From Clostridiales bacterium UBA4080 (GTDB lineage Bacteria > Bacillota > Clostridia > Lachnospirales > Vallitaleaceae), in NCBI GenBank assembly GCA_002381865.1, contig DFYO01000066.1, forward strand, positions 1-30,230: a stretch of 30,230 bases of DNA. Reading direction: 5' to 3'. Below, piece by piece: positions 7,947 to 16,553 of the stretch (within the stretch, counting starts at the first letter, position 1; every line of letters starts with the position of its first letter). Below the pieces are notes generated by a model. That model worked only from the letters and a program-made list of their open reading frames with translations. It ran no database searches and was not told the origin of the DNA. A program made the translations under genes and the position numbers.

Positions 7947-10196
7947 ATGTCGCTAAAACACAATGAGATCTATGAGAAATTGTTAAATAACAGATATATT
8001 GGTATTGCTGTTCACGAAATGATTTTTGACAAACAAGGAAAACCTGTGGATTATAGATTTATTGATTTGAATTCTACCTTCGAAAAAATAACAGGCTTTA
8101 AAAAAGAAGAGGTAATTGGAAATACAATAAGAAGTATTATGCCTGATATTGAAGAGGAATGGATAATAATTTTTGGTGAGGCTGTAAAAAGTGGGAAAGA
8201 GAGCTATTTTGAACGCTATCAGAAGGGACTTGAAAAATGCTTAAAGGTACATGTTTATTCGTATGAAAAAAACAAATTTGTAACCTTGATTATTGATGCT
8301 ACCGAGGATTATCTGCATAGGGAATTTTTAAAGGAAGAGGTAATAAGGAATAATATTGCTGCAAAGGCAGCAAAAATTGCCTTTTTCAAATATGATATTG
8401 AGAAAAGACAGCTTAGCGTTAGTGATTATTGGTATGATCTTATTGGAGCAAAAAACAAGGTTATCGATATCAATAAGTACTTTCTTACTCATCTTCATCC
8501 AAATAACCTAGAAAGGCTGTCTATTGACATGAAAAGCATCAAGCATTTTTCGGAATATCAATGCGAATTCAGAATATACCATGAAAAAAAGAAAAAATAT
8601 ATCTGGATTAGGCATAACTCAGTACTTGTGCTAAATTCTGAAACAAATAAAAGAGAGCTGATTATTGGAATTCATCAGGATATAGATGATGAAAGAAAAT
8701 CCAAGGAAGAAATTGAAAAGCTTGTAAAAATGCTGGACTTGGGAATGAGAAATGCTGGAATTGATTTGTGGGATTATGATGCTGAGACAGACCTAATAAC
8801 CTTTAGATCGTATAATGATTTTTCAAGTGGAGGCAGCAGGAGATCCTTCTTGCTACCTGAGCATATTGAGCGCATTAACGAAGAGGATGCTGGTGATTTT
8901 ATAAAGCAAATTAACAGTATTAATTCTCAAGCGAACAATACAATTAATGCCAAGTACAGAATCTATAGTCCAAGAGAACAAAGGGAAATATGGGTAAGCA
9001 ATAACGGAAGGGTAATAAAAAGAGATTTTAAAGGGAATGTAACACGTGCAGTAGGAATTACCCAAGATATAACTGAAAGAGTGGAAAGAGAACAGGAATT
9101 GGTATTAAGCCATAAGCGCTTAAAGCTTGCACATAAAATAGCTCATTTGGGCGGATGGGAGTATTACATTGAGCATGATAAATTTGTGCTTAGCGAAGAA
9201 GCAGCAGAACTTTTGGACCTACCTTTAAGCGAAGATTATTATTCGCTCTCAAAGCTTGAAAACATGCTTGGAATAGAACAAAAGGAGCAGCTTCAAAGAT
9301 TTATTAATAATATGAAGAAGCTTGAACAGTTTGAAGATGAATTTTATCTTAATACAAGCTTAAGAACCAAAAAATTTCACGTAATAGCAGTAAGAAATAA
9401 TGATAGACAAGGAAAACTTATTAATATTATGGGAACCTTTCAGGATGTAACAGATAGAAATTCTCTTGAAGAAAGACTACGACAGGCAGAAAAGATGACG
9501 GCAGTAGGACAGCTGGCAGGTGGAATTGCCCATGATTTTAACAATATATTGATGGCTACAAGCGGATATGCAGAGCTAATAAAATATAACAGTACTGATC
9601 AGAAAATTATTGAATACTGCAATAAGATAATGTACTCTGCTATAAATTCGGCAGAACTGACAAAAAAACTATTAGCTTTTTCCAGAAAAGATAGCTTGAT
9701 TAAAACAAAAACCAGTATACATGAATGCATATGCAAGGCCTTTGAAATACTAAACATTACAATAGATAGAAATATTCATATAGAGCTGGATTTTACTGCA
9801 CCAAATGACTGGGTTATTGGAGACAGCACAGAGCTTCAGAATGTTTTTATTAATATGTGTTTGAACTCTAGAGATGCAATGCCTGAGGGCGGTTATATAA
9901 AAATATTCACAAAAAATATTGAGATTAACGATGACAATTACAATATAAAGGAATTTGTATTAGAGAAGGGAAAATATATTTTAATAAAGGTTGAAGACAC
10001 AGGCTTTGGGATTATAAATGAAAACAGGAAGAAAATCTTTGAACCCTTTTTTACAACAAAAGAGATTGGCAAGGGCACTGGGCTCGGATTATCTGCAATT
10101 TATGGAACTGTAGTTTCACATAGCGGAGCAATAACTGTTGAGAGTGAGGTAGATAAAGGAACTTGCTTTGACATTCTGCTTCCAGTTATCAACTAG
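7947..10196 (+). CDS. Cytoplasmic multi-PAS sensor histidine kinase
   Basis: A 749-residue kinase with no membrane segment, so it probably senses an internal signal. Reading from the N-terminus there are about four PAS/PAC units (roughly 10-120, 140-255, 260-385, 390-505). The PAC ends are recognisable as 'GIHQDIDDERK', 'GITQDITERVE' and 'GTFQDVTDRNS'. The dimerisation/phosphoacceptor domain follows, with His529 in GIAHDFNN. The ATPase domain has an N-box (NMCLNSRDAMPEGG), a G1 box (DTGFGI), and FFTTK...GTGLGL. The AHDFNN type resembles NtrB-like and hybrid kinases, but there is no receiver domain and no adjacent response regulator, so the partner is unknown. The last codons directly precede the B12 riboswitch region. 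Confidence 0.92.
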   Translation: MSLKHNEIYEKLLNNRYIGIAVHEMIFDKQGKPVDYRFIDLNSTFEKITGFKKEEVIGNTIRSIMPDIEEEWIIIFGEAVKSGKESYFERYQKGLEKCLKVHVYSYEKNKFVTLIIDATEDYLHREFLKEEVIRNNIAAKAAKIAFFKYDIEKRQLSVSDYWYDLIGAKNKVIDINKYFLTHLHPNNLERLSIDMKSIKHFSEYQCEFRIYHEKKKKYIWIRHNSVLVLNSETNKRELIIGIHQDIDDERKSKEEIEKLVKMLDLGMRNAGIDLWDYDAETDLITFRSYNDFSSGGSRRSFLLPEHIERINEEDAGDFIKQINSINSQANNTINAKYRIYSPREQREIWVSNNGRVIKRDFKGNVTRAVGITQDITERVEREQELVLSHKRLKLAHKIAHLGGWEYYIEHDKFVLSEEAAELLDLPLSEDYYSLSKLENMLGIEQKEQLQRFINNMKKLEQFEDEFYLNTSLRTKKFHVIAVRNNDRQGKLINIMGTFQDVTDRNSLEERLRQAEKMTAVGQLAGGIAHDFNNILMATSGYAELIKYNSTDQKIIEYCNKIMYSAINSAELTKKLLAFSRKDSLIKTKTSIHECICKAFEILNITIDRNIHIELDFTAPNDWVIGDSTELQNVFINMCLNSRDAMPEGGYIKIFTKNIEINDDNYNIKEFVLEKGKYILIKVEDTGFGIINENRKKIFEPFFTTKEIGKGTGLGLSAIYGTVVSHSGAITVESEVDKGTCFDILLPVIN

Positions 10197-10240
10197 GTTA
10201 TTGACATACATGGAAATTAATGAGAAAATTAAACTCAATA

Positions 10241-10400
10241 AATACATAGGTGCTTTTATTAAGATAATAGGGAAAACGGTTAAAATCCGTTGCAGCCCCC
10301 GCTACTGTAATTAACTTAAGACTTCAATAATCCATTGGGAAACTGAGAAGGAAGAGGTCTATATTGTTATTAGCCAGGAAACCTGCCATGTATTTGTATA
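10241..10400 (+). promoter_or_regulatory. Cobalamin (B12) riboswitch
   Basis: The B12 box AGCCAGGAAACCTGCCAT is at 10372-10389, and the upstream core is present: GGTGCTTTT near 10249, GGGAAAACGGT near 10270, and GCAGCCCCCGCTACTGTAA near 10292. This aptamer binds adenosylcobalamin or related cobamides and switches off downstream transport genes when ligand is plentiful. A terminator follows at 10453-10480 and the importer begins at 10572. The outer limits are approximate. Confidence 0.95.
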
Positions 10401-10452
10401 ATTATTCTTTCGGTGGGAAAGGATGGTAATCATAAAATATATGCTTACTCAG

Positions 10453-10480
10453 CCACGCCTATAAAGGGTGTGGTTTTTTA
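10453..10480 (+). terminator. Riboswitch expression-platform terminator
   Basis: CCACGCCT (10453-10460) pairs with GGGTGTGG (10466-10473), with one G-T pair inside the stem and a T-G closing pair, followed by six T. Its place between the B12 aptamer and the importer operon fits ligand-induced transcription termination. Confidence 0.8.
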
Positions 10481-10571
10481 GCTTTAGATTTATATGAAAA
10501 CAGCTAAAGAATTAATATGATAGCCATACACAACCAAGCAAAGAAAATATCATAATAAGAAGGGTTAAAAG

Positions 10572-11510
10572 ATGAACAAAAAAACAAACAAAAATCAAAA
10601 ATTTATTTTGGCAGCTATAGTGGTTATAGCACTTGCAATTGCTATTTATTTTATTGCCACTGCAATTGATGGGGATAAGAATACTAAGAAGGAAAAGCAA
10701 CAGGTTTCTCTAATGGATAAATACGGCAATGAAGTTACTATATCTCAAAAACCTGAAAAAGTAATTTGCTATTCGCCGGAGCTAGCAGAAATTCTATATG
10801 CAATCGGAGCAGGAGACACTCTGATTGGACGTTCAGAGTATTGCGATTATCCGGAAGAAATAACAAAGGTGAAAGCAGTGGGAGATATATTGAATATTAA
10901 TCTGGAGAGCGTTATGGAAATGAAACCTGATTTAGTGCTGCTATCTTCAATGGCATCGAAGGAGCTGGTGAGCAGCTTAAACAGTAAGGGAATTACTGCT
11001 CTTCAGCTTGATGCAGATACTTCTGCAGAGGGAGTTTATACCTATATTGAAGCAATTGGTAAAATTTTTGACAAAGAAAATAAAGCAGAAGAACTTATTA
11101 AATCGATGAAAGAGGATATTGAAGAAATAAAAAATAAAACTAAATCCTTAGATAAACCACTTGTATATTTTGTTGTTTCAGCAGGTGAATATGATTCAGG
11201 AGCAACAGGGGATACCTTTATTGGAGAGCTGCTTGAGCTTGCGGGAGCTGAAAATGCAGCAAAGGATGGCACAAACTGGATGTATAGTATTGAAAAGCTG
11301 CTAGAAAAAAATCCCGATATTATTATTTGCTCAAAGCTTTATGATACAAAAAAACTGATTATGCAAACAGAAGGCTATAAAGACCTAGAAGCAGTAAAAA
11401 ACGGAAAAATTATTGAGGTAGATGAAAATATTTTTTATCGTCAGGGGCCTAGAATGACAGAGGCTATTTTAGAGCTGGCAAAGCAATTTCACCCTGAAGC
11501 ATTTAACTAA
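10572..11510 (+). CDS. btuF: ABC transporter substrate-binding protein, cobalamin/cobamide type (BtuF-like)
   Basis: Extracellular binding protein of a class III (FecB/BtuF) importer, 312 residues. Two lobes are recognisable: 'PEKVICYSPELAEILYAIG' for the first and 'NPDIIICSKLYDTKKL' for the second. The B12 riboswitch just upstream makes a cobamide the likely ligand; siderophore binding is the alternative from fold alone. Oddity: the N-terminal hydrophobic stretch (about residues 11-30) has no lipobox Cys, so the protein looks anchored by an uncleaved signal peptide and not by lipid as is usual in Gram-positives. The permease starts 24 bp after its stop. Confidence 0.87.
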   Translation: MNKKTNKNQKFILAAIVVIALAIAIYFIATAIDGDKNTKKEKQQVSLMDKYGNEVTISQKPEKVICYSPELAEILYAIGAGDTLIGRSEYCDYPEEITKVKAVGDILNINLESVMEMKPDLVLLSSMASKELVSSLNSKGITALQLDADTSAEGVYTYIEAIGKIFDKENKAEELIKSMKEDIEEIKNKTKSLDKPLVYFVVSAGEYDSGATGDTFIGELLELAGAENAAKDGTNWMYSIEKLLEKNPDIIICSKLYDTKKLIMQTEGYKDLEAVKNGKIIEVDENIFYRQGPRMTEAILELAKQFHPEAFN

Positions 11511-11534
11511 TGAAAAGAATCAGGAGGTAGTAAA

Positions 11535-12575
11535 TTGTATAGAATAAGCAATAAGGCTAAGCTTATAATTCTTATTGCATTGTGCATTGGAATTGTTATA
11601 GCGTCTGTAGCAATTGGAACTGTGAAAATATCTGTATGGGAAAGTGTAAGAATTATTTTTTCACAGATACCATTGTTGGGAAAGTATATCAGTATTGAAG
11701 GCATAGAACCCTCATATAGTACAATAGTTATGGGCTTGAGATTGCCAAGAATACTACTGGCCTTACTTGCTGGAATGGGACTTGCAGCCTCAGGCTGTGT
11801 ATATCAAGGAATTTTTTCAAATCCCATGGCAGATCCATATTTGATTGGAATTTCCTCAGGTGCGGCACTTGGTGCAACTATTTCTATGCTGCTGCCAATA
11901 CCTGAAAAATATCTTCAGTATGGGCCTATTGGCATATTTGCTTTTATAGGAGCATTGCTGGTTATGGTATTTGTATTTTCAATCTCAAGACATAAAGGTA
12001 AGCTTCCGGCAATTACCATGATACTAGCAGGAATAGCTGTAAATTATTTTATTTCCTCAATAATTGCCTTGCTGATGCTATTTAACAAGGAGGCACTAGA
12101 AAGTGTTTATTTTTGGACCTTGGGCAGCTTTAAATATGCAAACTCCTTTAAAATAATAACATTATTTGTAGTAGTTGCAATTTCACTAATAATAATACAG
12201 AAATATAATCAAGAGCTTAATATGATAATGCTAAATGAAGAGCAGGCAATAAGCCTTGGAGTATCTACTGAAAAAATCAAAAAAAAGCTCCTAATAATAA
12301 GCTCTCTAATGGTTTCACTTATTGTAGCTTTCTGCGGGGTTATTGGTTTTGTTGGACTGATTATTCCGCATGGAGTAAGGATTATATTTGGAGCAAATCA
12401 TAAAATTCTGATTCCTGCATCTATTTTTGCAGGAGGAGGATTTACAGTTTTTTCTGATACGCTGGCAAGAAGTATATTAAGTAATTCAGAACTTTCAGTC
12501 GGTATTATTACAGCAATTTTCGGGGTGCCATTTTTTCTATTATTAATATATAAAAATAAAAAAAGCATTGCATAG
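11535..12575 (+). CDS. btuC: FecCD/BtuC-type ABC transporter permease
   Basis: Membrane permease of the cobamide importer, 346 residues with about ten hydrophobic segments. Family motifs are visible: 'LRLPRILLALLAGMGLAASGCVYQGIFSNPMADP', read here as separate short pieces such as LRLPRI and NPMADP near residues 68-98, GISSGAALGA, and the cytoplasmic loop that contacts the ATPase (EEQAISLGV). The C-terminal GFVGLIIPHGVR motif is also typical. The start is a TTG at 11535, set by CAGGAGG 7-8 nt upstream. It sits in the btuF-btuC-btuD order with 8 bp before the next gene. Confidence 0.92.
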   Translation: MYRISNKAKLIILIALCIGIVIASVAIGTVKISVWESVRIIFSQIPLLGKYISIEGIEPSYSTIVMGLRLPRILLALLAGMGLAASGCVYQGIFSNPMADPYLIGISSGAALGATISMLLPIPEKYLQYGPIGIFAFIGALLVMVFVFSISRHKGKLPAITMILAGIAVNYFISSIIALLMLFNKEALESVYFWTLGSFKYANSFKIITLFVVVAISLIIIQKYNQELNMIMLNEEQAISLGVSTEKIKKKLLIISSLMVSLIVAFCGVIGFVGLIIPHGVRIIFGANHKILIPASIFAGGGFTVFSDTLARSILSNSELSVGIITAIFGVPFFLLLIYKNKKSIA

Positions 12576-12583
12576 GTGATATT

Positions 12584-13345
12584 ATGGAGATAAAAATAAA
12601 ACACTTAGATTATTGTTTTCAGGATAACGAAGTGCTAAAGGGTATAAATGCTGAGTTTGAGAAAGGAAAACTATATGGAATTGTAGGACCCAATGGTTCA
12701 GGTAAAACTACCTTAATTAAGCTTTTAAGCAGACTTTTAAAAAGCAAAAAAAATTCGCTTTTTGTATGCGATAAAGAATTAAATGAATACAAGGACAAAG
12801 AAATTGCTCGAAAAACCAGTCTTGTACCACAAATGTTTCATATTTCACATGGCTTTTCAGTTGAAGAGGTTGTGGCAATGGGAAGATATCCTCATTTAAA
12901 GGATTTTGGAGAAATGAGTATAAAAGATTGGGAAATGATCAGAGATGCACTCGAACAAACCTCGCTTACAAAGCTGAAAGGCAGACAGGTTAATGAGCTT
13001 AGTGTAGGAGAACTGCAAAGAGTAATACTAGCCAGAGCAATTGCTCAGGATACGCCAATTATGCTGTTGGATGAACCGCTATCACATCTTGATATTCACC
13101 ATCAGCTGGAAATACTTAATTTATTAAAGGATTTGTGTGAAAATAAGAACAAAACTATACTATGTGTTATGCATGACTTGAATTTGACAATGAAGTTTGC
13201 TGATCGGGTATTACTTATTAATGAAGGCAAAATATTTAAGAATGGATGCGTTAATGAGGTTCTTACAGAAGAGAATATCTTTCGGGTTTATAAAATAAAG
13301 GTTAATATACAGCATATTGAAGACCAATCAATTATTATTTTTTAG
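12584..13345 (+). CDS. btuD: ABC transporter ATP-binding protein, cobalamin/cobamide type
   Basis: ATPase of the importer, 253 residues, one nucleotide-binding domain. Walker A is GPNGSGKTT (about 34-42), the ABC signature is LSVGELQR, and Walker B with the switch region is IMLLDEPLSHLDIHHQ. The protein is closest in pattern to the FepC/BtuD family. It follows btuC by 8 bp with an AGGTGA ribosome binding site, completing the riboswitch-controlled operon. The stop codon is next to a GC-rich hairpin that probably ends the transcript. Confidence 0.92.
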   Translation: MEIKIKHLDYCFQDNEVLKGINAEFEKGKLYGIVGPNGSGKTTLIKLLSRLLKSKKNSLFVCDKELNEYKDKEIARKTSLVPQMFHISHGFSVEEVVAMGRYPHLKDFGEMSIKDWEMIRDALEQTSLTKLKGRQVNELSVGELQRVILARAIAQDTPIMLLDEPLSHLDIHHQLEILNLLKDLCENKNKTILCVMHDLNLTMKFADRVLLINEGKIFKNGCVNEVLTEENIFRVYKIKVNIQHIEDQSIIIF

Positions 13346-13371
13346 GGAGCAGCTCTTAGGAGCGGCTCCCT
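13344..13371 (+). terminator. Probable terminator hairpin after the B12 importer
   Basis: AGGGAGC (13344-13350) pairs with GCTCCCT (13365-13371), with an inner GCTC/GAGC stem and a TTAG loop. The following tail TAATTACTTT is only moderately T-rich, so termination efficiency is uncertain. Confidence 0.6.
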
Positions 13372-13377
13372 AATTAC

Positions 13378-13436
13378 TTTACATAGAATTTACAATTGCA
13401 TTATTTCGCTTTTACTAAGTGGTGTTAAAGTATAGA
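13378..13436 (+). promoter_or_regulatory. PhoP box and promoter of the pst-pho operon
   Basis: TTTACA at 13378-13383 and 13389-13394, and TTTACT at 13411-13416, all fall on one 11-bp phase; the intermediate position 13400 has a weak ATTATT. This matches the TT(A/T)ACA-N5 direct-repeat pattern of Bacillus-type PhoP boxes. A -10-like TATAGA lies at 13431-13436, without a good -35, as expected for an activated promoter. The operon encodes its own PhoP/PhoR pair, so feedback control is inferred. Confidence 0.6.
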
Positions 13437-13474
13437 AGTGATATGAAAACAAGAAAACATACGGAGGAATAGTA

Positions 13475-14341
13475 ATGAAAAGAATAAAGGGTTTAGTAAG
13501 TGTGTTATTAGCAACATCAGTGATTTTTGCATTTGCAGGATGTAAAAATACAGATACTCAAAACAAAGATCAGCAAGCAACATCAGAAACAGCTCAGGAG
13601 TCAATGGTTAAAGGCGACGTTAAGGTATCAGGTTCAACTTCAGTAGAGAAAATTGCGAACGCTGAAGGAGAAGAATTTGCAGCATATAATCCAGATGTTA
13701 AGTTCTCTTATGAAGCAATTGGTTCATCAGGCGGAATTAAAAACGCAAACGAAGGTGTAACACCTATTGGTTCAGCTTCAAGAAATCTTAAAGAAGAAGA
13801 AAAATCATGGGGAATGAAGGAAGTAGTAATTGCGTATGATGGAATTGCAATAGCTGTTCATCCAAGTAACACAGTAAAAGATTTAACTATGGAAGATATT
13901 GCTGCAATTTACAAAGGTGAAATTACTAACTGGTCACAGGTTGGAGGAAGTGATAAGCCTATCGTTGTTGTATCGAGAGAAGATGGTTCAGGTACAAGAG
14001 GCGCATTTGAAGAGTTATTAGATTTTGAAAAGCTTCTAACTAAAAATGCACTAATTGCAGAAGGAAATGGGAACGTACAAAGCTCAGTTGCTGGAAATGA
14101 AAATGCTATCGGATATGTATCCCTTACATCAATGGATGAATCAATAAAAGCATTAACAGTTGAAGGTGTAGAAGCAACAATAGACAACGTACTATCAGAG
14201 CAATATAAAATTTCTAGACCATTCTTAATGGTGTATCATGAAAAAAATATGAATGAAGCAACAAATGCTTATATTGAATTTATTCTTTCCGAAGAAGGTC
14301 AGGCAATTGTTAAAGAAAATGGCGGAATACCAGTAAAATAA
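13475..14341 (+). CDS. pstS: Phosphate ABC transporter substrate-binding protein
   Basis: Binds orthophosphate outside the cell and delivers it to PstCA. The 288-residue protein begins with a lipoprotein signal (FAFAGC-K, Cys near residue 23) and a Gln/Thr-rich linker. Phosphate-site motifs are present: VSGSTSVEKIA near the mature N-terminus, GSSGGIKN, ASRNLKEEE and SREDGSGTRGAFEE. It is a short PstS of the type common in Clostridia. An AACATACGGAGG-type ribosome binding site precedes ATG 13475. A PhoP box is upstream and a partial terminator follows before pstC, which would give more PstS than permease. Confidence 0.95.
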   Translation: MKRIKGLVSVLLATSVIFAFAGCKNTDTQNKDQQATSETAQESMVKGDVKVSGSTSVEKIANAEGEEFAAYNPDVKFSYEAIGSSGGIKNANEGVTPIGSASRNLKEEEKSWGMKEVVIAYDGIAIAVHPSNTVKDLTMEDIAAIYKGEITNWSQVGGSDKPIVVVSREDGSGTRGAFEELLDFEKLLTKNALIAEGNGNVQSSVAGNENAIGYVSLTSMDESIKALTVEGVEATIDNVLSEQYKISRPFLMVYHEKNMNEATNAYIEFILSEEGQAIVKENGGIPVK

Positions 14342-14375
14342 TAAACTACATCATTACATTAAATACACTGCAGAT

Positions 14376-14396
14376 ACAGTCCATAGGGCTGTTTTT
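14376..14396 (+). terminator. Intercistronic terminator/attenuator between pstS and pstC
   Basis: ACAGTCC (14376-14382) pairs with GGGCTGT (14386-14392) around ATA and runs into five T; outer bases 14361-14372 and 14396-14406 can extend the stem. Its position inside the operon suggests partial termination, which would favour pstS mRNA. Confidence 0.55.
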
Positions 14397-14429
14397 GCAG
14401 GTGTTTAAATGATATTAGGAGCTGAAAAA

Positions 14430-15356
14430 ATGTCAGATGAACAAGCAAAAATGAAAGCAAACAAAAAAAGAGAATTGCTTGAAATCATATTTGAAAAATG
14501 GTTTTTATTCAATGCAAGCATTGCTGTTATCAGTGTAATTGCAATTGGGTTTTTTGTTTTTTATAAAGGACTTCAGCCTTTTATGCAAAATAATTCAGAA
14601 GGCACTTATTCGTTTATGAGATTTATAACGGGCACTGAATGGAGACCTAGTGATATTGTATCTCAGGCAAAATACGGAATTTCTTTTATGATTGGGGCTT
14701 CGATATTAGGCTCCTTTGGAGCAATTATCTTGGGAGTTCCCATTGGTATACTTACAGCAGTATTTATTTCGGAAATAGCACCAAAACCCTTACAAAATAT
14801 AGTTAGACCTGCAGTTGAGCTATTGGCTGGTATTCCTTCAGTTTTATATGGAGTTTTTGGACTTGGAGTAATTGTTCCATATATTATGAAAATTTCTCCT
14901 CAGGCTCAGGGACAGTCGTTATTAGCAGTAATAATAGTTTTAACAATTATGATTTTGCCCACGGTTATTACGATATCAGAAAATGCAATAAGAAGTGTTC
15001 CGCAAAGCTATCGAGAAGGCTCGCTGGGCTTGGGAGCAACAAAAATACAGACGATATTCAAGGTTATTCTTCCATCTGCAAAGTCAGGTATTTTAGCAGC
15101 AGTAGTACTTGGCATAGGCAGAGCAATAGGGGAAACAATGGCTGTAATGCTAGTAGCAGGAAATCCGATTGGAGGAATGCCTTCTAGTATATGGGATAAG
15201 GTAAGACCTTTAACAACTAATATTGCAATGGAAATGGGATATTCATTTGGATTACATCAGGAAATGCTTTTTTCAACAGGAGTTGTACTGTTTGTGTTTA
15301 TTATTCTTATAAATATTATTTTGACAAAAGCTGTAGCTAAAATGGATTCGAAATAG
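14430..15356 (+). CDS. pstC: Phosphate ABC transporter permease PstC
   Basis: One of the two membrane subunits of the high-affinity phosphate importer; 308 residues with about six hydrophobic segments. PstC traits: an early membrane segment (about 28-52), 'GTEWRPS', and the ABC-contacting loop SVPQSYREGSLGLGATK followed by GIGRAIGETMAVMLVAGNP. Start ATG 14430 is preferred because TTAGGAG lies about 10 nt upstream; the in-frame ATG at 14409 precedes that box. PstA follows after 10 bp. Confidence 0.95.
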   Translation: MSDEQAKMKANKKRELLEIIFEKWFLFNASIAVISVIAIGFFVFYKGLQPFMQNNSEGTYSFMRFITGTEWRPSDIVSQAKYGISFMIGASILGSFGAIILGVPIGILTAVFISEIAPKPLQNIVRPAVELLAGIPSVLYGVFGLGVIVPYIMKISPQAQGQSLLAVIIVLTIMILPTVITISENAIRSVPQSYREGSLGLGATKIQTIFKVILPSAKSGILAAVVLGIGRAIGETMAVMLVAGNPIGGMPSSIWDKVRPLTTNIAMEMGYSFGLHQEMLFSTGVVLFVFIILINIILTKAVAKMDSK

Positions 15357-15366
15357 AGGTGAACAG

Positions 15367-16533
15367 ATGGAATTAAAAGCAAAGCAGTTTATTAATAAGG
15401 GAGATAACTCTCTAAAAAAAACAAATACAAAATTCGTTTCAAAGGATAAGATTGCTTATGGCTTAATTGGACTAGCAACAATTATTACTGTAGGTGTTCT
15501 TGTATTTATTATCGGATTTATATTTGCAAATGGAATAAAAAAAGTGAATTTTGATTTTTTTATTAAAGAATATGAATCTAAAACCTTCTATGCAATGGTG
15601 CCTTCTTCAACTCAGACACAATCAAACAAGCTGGGAATAGTCTTAGAGGAAGAGCTTCAAGGCAAGGAAAAAGTAATAATCGTTAAAGATTTTGAAAAAA
15701 ATTCCTCAGTTTCAAATGCAAAGGACTTAAAAGGCAATACCATATCTATTAAGAAAAAAGATATTATTTCTAAGATTGGAGCAACAACAATTAAGGACAT
15801 TTCGCTTGAAGAGGCAAACAATATGTTAAACCAAAATAAGGACTCCTTTAAGCTAAAAATCGTAAGAAGCGGAGGCGGAGTTTTTCAAATGCTGGTTACT
15901 ACACTGCTTATGATTGCACTTACACTTATTATTGCTTGCCCGATTGGAATTTTTGCAGCTATATATCTTACAGAATATGCGAAAGCTGGAAGGGTTGTAA
16001 ATATTATAAGATTTGCAACAGAAAGTCTGGCAGGAATTCCATCTATTATTTACGGACTTTTTGGAATGATATTTTTTGTGACAACTCTGAAAATGGGGTA
16101 TTCCTTATTAGCAGGGGCAATGACCTTAAGCATAATACTATTGCCGGTAATTATAAGACAAACCGAAGAATCCTTGAAGGCAGTTCCGCAATCCTTTAGA
16201 GAAGCCTCGTTAGGTCTTGGTGCTAATAAGCTTCAAACGATATGGAAGGCGGTATTGCCAAGTGCAGTTCCAGGTATTATTGTTGCAATAATACTAAGTA
16301 TTGGACGTATAGTCGGAGAATCAGCAGCCTTGCTTTTGACAGCGGGAACAGTTGCAAAAATACCAGATAGTATTTTCACGGGAGCCTCTACACTTACTGT
16401 AAAAGCTTATACTATTGCAAAAGAGGAAGGTAATATTGAAATGGCTTGTGCAATAGGTACGGTTATAATTGTTGTAATTCTGGTTTTAAATAGTGTTTCA
16501 AAAATTGTTTCAAGAAAGTATTCTAAAATATAA
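15367..16533 (+). CDS. pstA: Phosphate ABC transporter permease PstA with inserted PDZ-like domain
   Basis: Second membrane subunit of the phosphate importer. The permease core is standard: GGGVFQMLVTTL (about 169-180), ESLAGIPSIIYGLFG, the ATPase-contacting loop AVPQSFREASLGLGANK, and GRIVGESAALLLTAG. At 388 residues it is about 100 longer than usual PstA. The excess lies between membrane segment 1 (about 30-54) and segment 2. Residues 88-170 read like a PDZ fold: 'LGIVL', 'VIIVKDFEKNSSVSNA', 'KKKDIISKIGATTIKDIS', 'FKLKIVRSGG'. By family topology this loop faces outside. What the insert binds is unknown. Confidence 0.92.
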   Translation: MELKAKQFINKGDNSLKKTNTKFVSKDKIAYGLIGLATIITVGVLVFIIGFIFANGIKKVNFDFFIKEYESKTFYAMVPSSTQTQSNKLGIVLEEELQGKEKVIIVKDFEKNSSVSNAKDLKGNTISIKKKDIISKIGATTIKDISLEEANNMLNQNKDSFKLKIVRSGGGVFQMLVTTLLMIALTLIIACPIGIFAAIYLTEYAKAGRVVNIIRFATESLAGIPSIIYGLFGMIFFVTTLKMGYSLLAGAMTLSIILLPVIIRQTEESLKAVPQSFREASLGLGANKLQTIWKAVLPSAVPGIIVAIILSIGRIVGESAALLLTAGTVAKIPDSIFTGASTLTVKAYTIAKEEGNIEMACAIGTVIIVVILVLNSVSKIVSRKYSKI

Positions 16534-16553
16534 AAGATATTTGAGGTGAAAAA

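Noticed and set aside
7947..10196. The histidine kinase as a hybrid kinase
   Set aside because: The protein ends right after the ATPase domain; there is no receiver domain with a phosphoacceptor Asp.
15936..16199. 87-codon + strand open frame inside pstA
   Set aside because: Lies within a conserved part of pstA in another frame; a shadow.
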